Of a DNA stretch of 64,000 nucleotides, positions 42,137 through 52,350 are shown piece after piece. A program made the position numbers and the translations under genes. How positions within the stretch are numbered: the stretch's first letter is position 1; the number at the start of each line of letters is the position of its first letter. Location of the stretch: assembly GCA_030015575.1 (NCBI GenBank), contig JASDDO010000006.1, positions 321,456,361 through 321,520,360 of the forward strand, read 5' to 3'. Origin of the DNA: Agapanthus africanus. Lineage: Eukaryota; Streptophyta; Magnoliopsida; Asparagales; Amaryllidaceae. The notes beneath the pieces are model-generated. The model had not been told where the DNA came from, ran no database searches, and saw nothing but the letters and a program-made list of their open reading frames with translations.

Positions 42137-43709
42137 CTAATCTACAAATAAGAAAGGGTATCTTGCACGCATGTCTTCTTCTCTTTCCCACGTTGATTCT
42201 CTTGGTGTGTCTTTCCTCCACATCACTCGAACTAAGTTTACTTTCTCGTTCTGAAGTAACTTTACCTTTCTGTCCAGGATTTTAACAAGTTGTTGCTCAC
42301 AAGATAGGTCTGTCTGTACCGTGAGCTCGGAGTGATCAACAATGTGACTGGGGTCACTCACATACCTTCTGAGTTGGGTTATGTGGAACACATTGTGTAC
42401 TCCTTCCAATGAGAATGGAAGTGTCAAGCAATAACCCACTTCTCCGACTCATTCGAGTATGTCGAACGGTCCAATGTATCTTGGACTTAACTTACCCTGC
42501 TTTCCAAAAAGAATCACTCCACGGTTTGGAGAAATCTTCAGAAAGACATGATCTCCTGGTTGGAACTCCAAGTGTCGGCGCTTTGCATCAGCCCAGTTCT
42601 TCTGTCGATCTTGGGCTATGTTCATTCGTTTCCTGATAGTGCGAACTACATCTACAGTCGCCACTATCATTTTAGGTCCAAGGAGTTCTCTGTCTCCGAT
42701 GTCGTCCCAACTTAATGGTGATCTACACTTCCTTCCATATAGAGCTGCAAAGGGTGTCATTCCAATACTTTCTTGGTAGCTGTTATTGTATGAAAACTCC
42801 ACAAGATGTGCATGATCTTCCCACGATTCTCCGAAGTCTAGCATACAAGCTCTTAGTATATCTTCAAGTATCTGAATCGTTCGCTCAGATTGTCCATCTA
42901 TTTGTGGATGGCAAGCTGTGCTAAAGTTCAGACTCGTGCCCAAGCTAGCTTACAGACTCTGCCAAAATTGCGATCGGAATCTGGTGTCACGATCGGAGAC
43001 AATGCAAACTGGTACTCCATATAATCTCACGATCTCCTACATGATTTCATGGGTATCAGAGATAGTATATTATGAAGAGTTAAATCTTACTTAGATGCAT
43101 ACTTACTTTCATGTACTTCTTTGCTAGTGTCTCAGTAGATTGGCAAACTCGAAATGGGATGAAGTGAGCCGACTTTGTGAGTCGATCCATAATAAACCAT
43201 ACTGCATCTTTACCTTTCGTGCTGCGAGGAAGTGCAGTCACGAAGTCCATGGTAATGTATTGCCACTTCCATTCTGAGATAGGTAATAGTTGAAGTAAAC
43301 CAGCAGTCCTGCGGTGTTCAGCTTTCACTTGCTGAAACACCAGACATTTTGCTACGCTTTTGCCTACTTCACGCTTCATTCCATGCCATCAGTAATGATG
43401 ACGTAGATCTTTGTACATCTTTGTACCACCAGGGTGTACTGAGTATGGGGAGCTGTAAGCTTCTTTCATCAACTCTTCCTGAACAGGACCTTGTGGTACA
43501 CACAATCTGCTTCCATATCTCAAAAATCCATCTTCGTGGATGATGAAGTCTGTTCGAAGTCCACTTTCTACTTGTTCTCTGATCTTTTGCAACTTGGCAT
43601 TATTTACTTGAGCTGCTTTGATCTGATTAACAATTATAGACCGAGCGTGTAAGTTCATCAAACTTGAAGCGTTACCTGGCATGATCACTTCTATCTTCAT
43701 CTGATGCAA
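42137..43709 (-). pseudogene. G3 integrase with chromodomain-like tail and an intron-like insert
   Basis: From right to left: zinc-binding part (YSVHPGGTKMYKDLRHHY; the second Cys of the C-x2-C pair is Phe, KCLVFQQ). The core follows, with Asp in MDFVTALP, Asp in SDRDTRF and Glu in DGQSERT all kept. The C-terminal domain has FLKISPNRGVILFG and LSPRYIGPF, and the tail VNLVRVMWRKD ... REEDMRARYPFLF is chromodomain-like. Stops lie near 43390, 42950 and 42446. A 70-bp insert at 43037-43106 interrupts the core and looks like a small intron. Reads as recently coding compared with T1 and T2. Confidence 0.87.
43037..43106 (-). other. Intron-like 70-bp insert in G3 integrase
   Basis: On the minus strand the insert starts GTAAGTATG and ends ATCATGTAG, is AT-rich, and has in-frame stops. 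Removing exactly these 70 bases joins ATGAAA to GAGATC and restores the conserved YMKEIVRLYGVPV frame. T1 and T2 have no insert here. A non-intron explanation is a small insertion flanked by a CATG duplication. Confidence 0.5.
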
Positions 43710-43958
43710 ATCTTGATGTAGCTTCCACTATGCGGTGAGATTCATTGATAGTAGTTGACGAATAAGTTCATCAGGAACTACATTCACCTTCTCTGGATGA
43801 TATTGTAGATTGATGTCAAAGTCCGCCATAAGTTCTAACCATCTTCTCTGCCGCATATACAACTCTTTCTGAGTAAACAAATACTTCAGACTTTTGTGGT
43901 CTGTGTAGATATCTACCCGTTCCCCAAGAAGATAATGACGCCAAATCTTCAGTGCAAA
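43710..43958 (-). pseudogene. G3 RNase H, carboxyl piece
   Basis: Minus-strand frame with [19 protein letters not shown] and [20 protein letters not shown], then [14 protein letters not shown] and a stop near 43725. It matches the RNase H end of T1 and T2. It is cut on its amino side by the solo LTR and continues at 46756. Confidence 0.85.
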
Positions 43959-43963
43959 GATAA
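43959..43963. repeat. Target site duplication of the solo LTR (gataa), left copy
   Basis: The same gataa is at 46751-46755. Removing the LTR and one copy restores the RNase H frame. Confidence 0.9.
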
Positions 43964-46750
43964 TGTAACAACTTTGTTTCAGTGTACAGGAAATTTGATT
44001 AAATTTTAATGTACAAATAGAGTATCTGCAATCCTGTGTACACTATAAGTATTTGAATTGCTTTTGAACAGCAAGAAAGCACTTGTAGCTCATTATTAAA
44101 GCCTTGCACTGCTGTGACATAGCCCCTGTGATCGAATCCCCCCAGCTATATATAATTTTAATTGATTTTTCTTTTAAACTTTTAGAAGCTCAAAAGTTTG
44201 CACGTGCACTGGACGTAAAATGAAAAGTTACAAAGAAAACAAACATGCGCACTTAGATATACCAAGCGACAGAGACACGCGACACAAATCCAAGCCAATG
44301 CTGACGGTATTGGACCGGCGAGATGGGTCCGGCGCCGCCGGGCCCCCCCGTAGGTAATGCTCTGAAATTTTTACCCATGAACCCATTCGCCTACCCCACT
44401 ACCCTAATGTTGTTTGTTTACTCTGAAAACATCCAGAGAGTGATAATTTCTCTCTTTAATTCATTTTTAATGCACATTTTAATTCCATTCTTCATTACCT
44501 TAAACCCTAATTTTTCCTATAAATACCATACTATTTTTCACCTCTCCTCATTCAGAATTCCATTACAAAAACTCTTTAAAAATTTCCAAGTCCCAAGTTG
44601 TGCAAGTGGAGTTAGCAAAGGGCAAGGTTCCGGCGAAATTTTAGGAAGAATCCGGCGACGAAACGATGCCCCGATGGTTCCAATTTCTTCCCCTCTCTCT
44701 CCACTTGTTTTAAAATCAGTATGTCCGCTCTCCCCTCCCCTTTTGCTATTCTAAAACTTCTCCTTTTCAAAAGTCGTCGGAAGAGGAGTTATTCCGGCTT
44801 TCGATTCTCTTTTCTTTAAAAATATAATTTTTTCTTAATAACAAACCTAATAATTTTTAATAGATTGTTTAGTAATCATTAACAAACACATTAGAACAAG
44901 TTTCATCTCAAAATAATCTATTATGCAACTTTTATCGCATTTTTACTGTTAAATACCAATACTTTATTTTCAACACAATTCCAAATATTCCCTTGCCGCA
45001 ACACACATTTTTTACATAGCACGATAACTCTTAGGACATTAGGTTATGGGAAAATACGAGTTTACGATTAAATACCATGAATATTCAAAAACCGTTTTCT
45101 TTAAAAAGTGTGTTATTTAATTCCGTACAATTGCGTCTCTACAACCCATTTTGGGAAACCCCAATCGGGATGGTGTGGGTTATCACACATTCTCGGTCCT
45201 AGTATAGAGAGATACATACCTCCGCAAGGAGCATTCGATCTCGATGGAATTTTTAATACAATTTTTAAGAAAAATATGATTTCTATTTAATAAATAAATT
45301 CTATATTTTTTTAAATATTAGATATATATAAATACTATTAAAATATCTACCTTAAGTATACAATATATATATTCCATGTTTTCTAAATCAAAGAAATCAC
45401 AAATTTTATGAAACTACCTTTACAATTCAATACCATTCTAAGATTACACTAAAATACCATATACAATGAAATCTAGGTTATATCCACTAGAATATTTCAC
45501 GTTATAAAAATTACAATTATGAAAACCCTAAGGACGATAATTAAATACTTGAGGTGTATTTTGAAAATATATCAAAACTATTTTTCATAAAACTCCATCA
45601 AGTTATATTAATTTACAATAAGGACCTTAGTAAACATAGGTTTAAGCGGGACCAGTTCTCTTGAGCCTCAGGGAGTCGGAGAATATAGATGCTTGCCTAT
45701 TTAAGGTAGACAACCTAACAATGGTGTTATCAACACGGTAATTGTCTTGGAAAAAGACACAAATCATGCCGTCCATGTGCAGCAGTTACCGATAACATCA
45801 AAACTAATTCAGGACTTTAATTTTCTTTTCAAAGTGTCTGACTCAGACAGAGTCTCCGTCTAATATGAAATCAATCTGACTTGAATCCAATTCAATTATA
45901 ATTACAATACAATATGAATCCGTTTATACCAGAATTCTATCTACATCAACATGACTCGACCGAACCGAACCATAGATATACTCTGATTACATGACTATCC
46001 ATTTATATCCATTATGTTTACATGATATCATGGTTTAGGAAAGTCATCCATGTATAAAACAAAACAACACAATCAATATAAAAGACATTACGGGGTTTTA
46101 AAGGGGTAGACTGGTACGGAATGTGTTAGAAGTGGCACGAGACGGTCACTTTAATACACCTAACTTGAATATCCATTGTTGTTGTACTGTAACTTAACGG
46201 TTCCTTATGCTCCGTATATCTTAGTCTCCGAAATAGTGGGAATCCTCTCGTATACACCGGCATATTCTGTACCAAACTACAAACAACTGCGATAACAGAA
46301 CAAAAGATAACATTATACAGCTATATTCTCTTTTCTTTCTATTCTACTTCTCTCTTTCTTTGGGACTTACCGAGTGATTGTTCGCTGATGACATCCCTTT
46401 TCGTCTTTCTTTGGAATGTTGTCAGGTGGATCCGACTCACTAGAGATCGAGCCCAGTACCGAGGACTTGGAGCAGTTTGCCATCGACTCAGAGCTGTAGG
46501 CACTTGTATATACTTTTCATTTCAGTTGTGCCATTGTTTAGGCATTGCTTTCTATTCCCGTATTTACATTTTCAGTTGTACTTGTAAAGAATTGTTAAAT
46601 AAATAAAAGTTGATGTTCAATTATACTCATGTCACTTGTGTACATTTTACTTTATATTTCTTAGTTAGGCTTAGCGCATTTACTTCTGAGTAAATACGTC
46701 GCGTGACCCGTCACGTCTCCTTACCGTACACCGGGAAGCGGGGCGTGATA
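43964..46750 (+). mobile_element. Solo LTR of the G3 family, inverted relative to G3
   Basis: 2,787 bp, TGTAACAAC...GGGCGTGATA (last CA mutated to TA), flanked by gataa. It is the plus-strand counterpart of the G3 LTR, with TATA box CCTATAAATACC at 44517-44528 and the tRNA-like patch at 44078-44146. There is no primer site, internal domain or polypurine tract, so it is what remains after LTR-LTR recombination of a full element. Confidence 0.9.
44078..44146 (+). other. tRNA-like patch in solo LTR (worn copy)
   Basis: TAGCTCATTATTAAAGC (A-box degraded, 44086-44102) and GATCGAATCC (B-box, 44130-44139), homologous to 41898-41970. Confidence 0.4.
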
Positions 46751-46755
46751 GATAA

Positions 46756-46857
46756 CGACTGCCAACTCTAGATCATGCGTTGGATAGTTACGCGGACGAA
46801 CTTTTAGCTGCCTTGATACATAAGCTACAACTTTACCGTGCTGATATAGAACATATC
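46756..46857 (-). pseudogene. G3 RNase H, middle piece
   Basis: Minus-strand [20 protein letters not shown] and [11 protein letters not shown], between the solo LTR and copia C2. It joins 43958 on one side and 56636 on the other in a consistent frame when both insertions and one copy of each target duplication are removed. Confidence 0.85.
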
Positions 46858-46862
46858 CTAAT
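46858..46862. repeat. Target site duplication of C2 (ctaat), left copy
   Basis: The same ctaat is at 56631-56635. It lies in the RNase H coding sequence of G3. Confidence 0.92.
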
Positions 46863-48875
46863 TGTAAGTCTACGGTAGCGCCCCGGCCGTCTGTCTGAGG
46901 CCAAAATGTGGAAACGAAAACTTTTTCTAAACTTGAAACCGGCGCTATCGCAGACATTAACCCCGGATCGAACCATTAACACAAACTATCTAACTAGAGA
47001 AAGATTAGAAAAGCTATACCGATCGATCCGTGTCCTCCGGTCTTTAGCCACCATCCCTAGCTCCTCGCGGCATCTCCGATCTCCGGTCTCCTCGTCGGAA
47101 AGGGCACCACATCTTCGAGTCTTTTTATGGGCTCCCGCTTTGTTCGAAGCAACTCGGTGTCCAAGATGATGTAGAGAATGTGTGTGATCACTTTGTTTCT
47201 TGCATCCATTGATTCTCAACGCATGAGAGTGTATGGATGGAGGTTGAAGATGAAGCCATGGTGGAAATGGTGAGCTCAAGAAAGAAGGAGGAAGAAGAAG
47301 AGCTTTCTTTTGTTTCTTCTTGCCATGATAAAATGAGAGAGTGATATCAAAAATACAAGAGCTAGCTCTCATATGGCTGCCCTTCTCTCTCTCCTTATCA
47401 TTTCAACTCACAAATCAATCACATAATGTGACATTTGCACAAGAAATGAGACCATGAGTCACCTATGAAGTACATGTCTCATTTAATGCACAAAATGATG
47501 AATTCCACTCACAATTTCCACCATCCAAACATTAATCCAAATGTTTGGTCCAACAAAAAGATATGGCAACATCTAAAGTAAACTCGTGACGGATCACAAG
47601 GATACCCCTCACCTGTATATACATACCTGCATCCGCATTCCGACTGAATGCGAATACGATGAGACTAAACTAATCCAACAAATCTAATACTAGGATCCGG
47701 CTTAAACCAAAGCCCACTAGTATGATCCTCCCGATCATGATCCGTGCACTACTGCACGTATATGATCGAACCCTTCCATATATCATACGGCCTCTACAAC
47801 ATTTCGCCCGAAACTTGAGAACTGTCTGTGGGGGACTCTAAAGGCTCGTCAATAATTTGGCTGTGGATTTAACCACTAGCACGTCAGAGGTACTAGCCGT
47901 ACGTAACGGGCTACAAGGTATTGACCAAAAGGGAGGTCAATGAGCAAACTCATCCTGACACCCTACTGAGCCTGTCAGTGACAATATCCATACAGTCCGG
48001 TCCGTTCGTCTATGAGCATCGCATGTCGGGCCTAGGGGGTTGGTAAAAGTCAGACCCCCAAACGCGGTACAAGTCGTGTCGGAGAGTAGCCCAGAACACC
48101 CTGAGATACTACTGGAATACCTACCAGTAAATCTCCTATCTTGGCCAAGGACTTCGTGTAATAGCTCTCCTAGACATAGCGCGATCTCACCCCTAATACC
48201 GGGAGAGACGAAACCCCTGCCGATCCGCTCACTACCTCCATGTGGCTCGGGACTGTACCCAACTAAAACCTGTTTGCACGACTCCTTTGATCCGTGGTAG
48301 GGTAGTAATCAAAGCACAGTGGGAACTCACACGAGATAAATGACGATCTCAGGTCGATGAACTAATCTGTACACATGTCACCAGGGAACTGCTATCTGAC
48401 ATCAGGTATAATACCAACTAGCATATTCCCGGTGAGTCCTGTCCGGTGTAATCATAACCCAATGAGCACCTGTATACATCTTAGGTGATCCAACTGACAC
48501 TAATGGCTTGTGAGACCAGCCACCGCCCTTTGTCGGGGTCTCGACTGTATACACTAGTATACTAATGGAGTATCGATGCCCAGTCTCGAAACTCCCACGA
48601 TTAGGGACCACCTTAAAGATGTGCTTATAGACTACCCAACTCACACGTATATGATTGCCATCATACTGCTGGTAGTCAAGCAAGAATCCTAAGGGCTCTA
48701 TCAATGTGTAATAGTGCTTGTAATGTCACCTAAAGCTGTACACGATGATAAAGATAAACCAGATAGCATACTATTATCTTGAGTAAGACTGTCTTACCGG
48801 CATAGGTCCTCCCTCAATCATTGCAATCACGTGTCTGTGATCCAATAATTGACTTTGAGGGCACTATATCCAACA
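46863..48875 (-). mobile_element. 3' LTR of C2
   Basis: 2,013 bp, minus strand TGTTGGATATAG...GACTTACA, closely similar to 54602-56630 with mostly single-base differences and small gaps. Confidence 0.92.
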
Positions 48876-48887
48876 ATCTCCTACTTG
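48876..48887 (-). promoter_or_regulatory. Polypurine tract of C2
   Basis: Minus strand CAAGTAGGAGAT immediately before the 3' LTR, like the CAAGTGGGAGAT of many plant copia elements. Confidence 0.8.
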
Positions 48888-50010
48888 CACTCAAGGCTAA
48901 TTATTGCGATGTCGCATACTCACAACCCGTATGATACCGAACACCCAACTCCTCTACTAATTTGTTTCACAAAGCTCATTTGCGAAACTATTGTGTTCGA
49001 GGAATAGCCTCAATGAGTGGATCCGCCCTAATGATTCTTTCTATATCTCTCTTTATCTCAAGTTCGCGGAGAAGGCCATCTCCCGAAATGAGCAATACCT
49101 GTCTTAGAATATGTCTGGATATCTGATGGGACCTAGTTCATAAATGAACTCCAAATCCAAACTTCTTAGACTGTATCGTCAACTGAACTTAATCAGTATC
49201 CCGCGCCATGCCTTTCTCAGTATCCGCTTGGACCTCCTATCCAAACAACTGCCCCTCGTCAGAGGAAAACTATAACTCTGACAGTCACTCTATCATCCAG
49301 GTCACCTTGGAAGCCAGGAATGATAACTGTCTCCTAAAAGAGGCGGTTGTTATCATATCCTAGAACATCCACTTATGTTCTAAAACTGCTTCCGAACGTT
49401 TCTCCAGGATAGGATTAATATCAAATTATTGCATCTAGTGAAAAAACAACATCTGGTGTGGTACTTAACATCTCATGATTGACTCAATTGCCTAAGCAAG
49501 TGATCTGCCAATCATGCACATCCCTATCCCCTTTAGTCTGTAAGACAGCTTTAGAGGGGGTGACTCCATCACCTGCAGGTACACTACCGTGCCAGGAGTC
49601 GTCCATTCTAAAACACCTTTAGAATGCTGTCTAAGTACTAGATTGGGAAACTACTCAAATCTAGATCTAAAACCATAGATCTAGTAACCAGAGTGTCTGA
49701 TATTATATCCATGTCCTATGTGGAGAAACCACTGTGTGACAAACAAATTATAACCGATCGTAGTATAGGAATATCACTTCCTACTCGGTGTATGTCATCC
49801 AAATACCAGGACATCACACTCTACTACCTTCTTAACAGATCCATCCTCTATTCTGATGAAGTCAAACCTATGACTGTCATATCAGAAACAGATGATCTCT
49901 CTCCGCTATAACTGCTTTAGTCCATAGACATAAGCTACTTGTCCACTATGCTTCCGCTGCTCCCACTGACTACGACAACCCTTTGGCAGAGTCATATACA
50001 CGTGCACTTT
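48888..50010 (-). pseudogene. C2 reverse transcriptase-RNase H relic
   Basis: A heavily broken copia RT. On the minus strand: VYMTLPKG near 49990-50005, YVYGLKQ near 49915-49935, FIRIEDGSVKKV near 49845-49880, then after a frameshift YLDDIHRVGSDIPILRSV near 49755-49808, where YLDD stands in place of YVDD. At the end RDIERIIRADPLIEAIPRT (about 49000-49060) matches the ADPLTK-type RNase H tail of copia. Many stops and shifts; identity rests on motif order, not on continuous similarity. Confidence 0.6.
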
Positions 50011-52350
50011 TGAAGCCAGTTCAGAATGGCGCTATACTTATCCTCCTGCCGGGTCTCATAGCCTGGAACAACAGTAGTGTCAAGTTTGTGTAAACAAGAA
50101 CCTCCCTGTCACCGTCCTTGAGCATACCGAAGTACCTCTCGAGTGCCTGAGGTTACCCACTATATCTGCGGAGTGGCCAATAGAATGTCAAACCAGATTG
50201 AATCTTTAGGTCCTATTAAATTTTCAGTAATCGTTTGCGGTTCTGGAATCACTTCTAGTTCTACTATACTTCCACTACTGTTTTCTGAAAAAAAAAATCC
50301 ATTTTACTAAAACTGTGGCGAGTCAAGAACAATATCACTATTGATCTTCCAGATGGTAGAAAGTCAACCCTCGTTATAGCCCGGGTCAACCCACAAATAG
50401 CCATTACAGAAACGTGCCTTGAGTTATCCAGAGTCTGGTTTTAAGCATAAGCCGGACAACTCTCCGTACCTTAACATTGTTAAGATATGAACTATTCTAT
50501 ATCCAATATAAAAACAGAGGCACTGATTTAATTGGAACCAGATTCAAATCATGCAGTTGCATGTCAACTAAATGGAAAGAGGCCGATCAACATTACTCAA
50601 CTTAGGAGTGCTTCTAGATATGAGCAACCTGAAAGAGAAGCAAGTTCTCATAATCATTACTATCAGCTGAATACCATACACAAAGATCTACATTTTCGAT
50701 CACCTTAAAGAATCCTGATACTTGCAATACCTAGTTCTCTACTTTATTCATATACCTATGACTTCTCAAAACTTAGACCTTGCATTTCTACGAAACACAT
50801 GTCTAAGAACTAGAGAAGTCATAAGTAAACAGAATATAGTACGAGTACCAACCCCTCTGTCCTCATAGACACTGGACAAAATACAATACTTTGTATAAGT
50901 CCCCTGAGTCTAATAACTCATTCCCTGTGTGTCGTAGGTTGAAAACTGTACTTATGGTTAAGAAGAATTACACCGCTGTTTAATACTCCTTACCTAACTA
51001 TCAACTGATATAGGTAAATGTCATGGACATAATTTCAAAAAGTTATATCTCACTTTATAAAAATAAACGTACAGATATATCAATTTGAAATTGGTGCATA
51101 ACAACGGATATTCAAAACCAAATATTTGCCGTCCGGCAAACAACCCAGGCGATTTCCTCAAGTATCACCAATTACAACGAATCCCGATATAATGAGGATG
51201 ATCACCCAATTCCCAATACCTTACTCCCACTCATCATCTGTAAAACCATACAGATGTGAGAATCAAACCTGGTAAATACATACCCTGGACCAAGGACTAA
51301 TTGGGAAATCAGTTTTTCTTTTAACAATACACAGTGAAACTGAAACATGTAAATGTTTCGGAAGGGTATCCGGGTATTCCTAGTAATGCCTCTTCCATTA
51401 TCAGATTCACAACTATAACCGTATATTTCTTTGCCATCTCTCCAAATTCCTTTATATGTCTTTAGTCATTACCTTCTGTACACCCCTTTAGGCTAAATGG
51501 TTTTCTTCCTTCCCTACCGTTCGGCACCAGCCTATGGTTTGGAAGAAGACTATCCAATAAGCGTAATAGGTGTACTGTCCTAATCCTAGAAGCACTCGCA
51601 ACCCGAAAGAAGGTAAAGATAAAAGACAACTGAATAAACCTTATTCCTATTTCTCCTGAACCAGAATCCCTCCCCGAACTGGAACAAGTTCCTTCGAGTT
51701 CGTATATAACCATACGATGGAGTATCCAATAAACTGTGGATCTTCGTAGTGATATGTGGTGTTCCAAAGAAATACAAAAGTGAAGTAGGAGTGGCGATGA
51801 AATGCTTGGTTTGGTCGTGAATAGCAGTCGCAATTTACTTTGCCCTCTTACTAATCCCTTTATTTGTCTTTACTTAATACCTTCTGTATACCTTCGTTAG
51901 GCTAATTGGTTTTCTTCATTCCCTACCGTTCTGCACCTGCCTATGGTTTGGAAGAAGACTATCCAATTAGCATAATAGGTGTACTGTCCTTATCCAACGA
52001 GCACTCGCAACCTAAGAGAAGGTTAAAGGAAAAGACAACTGAATAGTCCTATTCATTTTCTCCAGAACCGGAAACCATCCTCGAATCTGGAAAAAGTTCC
52101 TTCGAGTTCGTATATAACCATACGATGGTTTTATCCAATGGAAGTGGATGTTCGTAGTAATACGGGGTGTTCTGGAGAAAAGGGTAAAAGTAGGAGTGGC
52201 AATGAGGTATGCAACTCAGACAATCCAAAAGCTAGTGTTTTAAGAAAGTTCAGTTAACTTGGTCACTGAGTTATAGTCTAGGGTCGGGTCATGGTCGCTG
52301 CCAAAGAGAGAGAGAGAAAAGAAACACTCTGTGTGCACTCTAACCTAGAT
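50011..52350 (-). other. C2 internal region, unreadable pol upstream part with a tandem duplication
   Basis: Expected to hold gag, protease, integrase and the RT start, but I find no firm motif. A ~405-bp tandem duplication (51449-51857 and 51858-52240) shares ACCTTCTGTA, CCCTACCGTTC and GGAAGAAGACTATCCAAT in order. The open frame 51462-51833 falls in copy 1 and is not conserved in copy 2. Confidence 0.5.
51449..52240 (-). repeat. ~405-bp tandem duplication in C2
   Basis: Two head-to-tail copies, offset about 409 bases, differing at many positions and small gaps. Blocks such as the CGAGTTCGTATATAACC stretch recur at about 51692 and 52103. Confidence 0.75.

Noticed and set aside
39298..46750. 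A large terminal-inverted-repeat DNA transposon (inverted ends TGTCACGCCCC)
   Set aside because: Each arm is a full LTR. One has a polypurine tract and pol next to it, the other has its own gataa duplication, so the inverted look comes from a solo LTR inserted in opposite orientation.
51462..51833. 123-residue ORF in C2 as a gene
   Set aside because: It lies in one copy of a tandem duplication, the frame is broken in the other copy, and no copia domain is readable in it.
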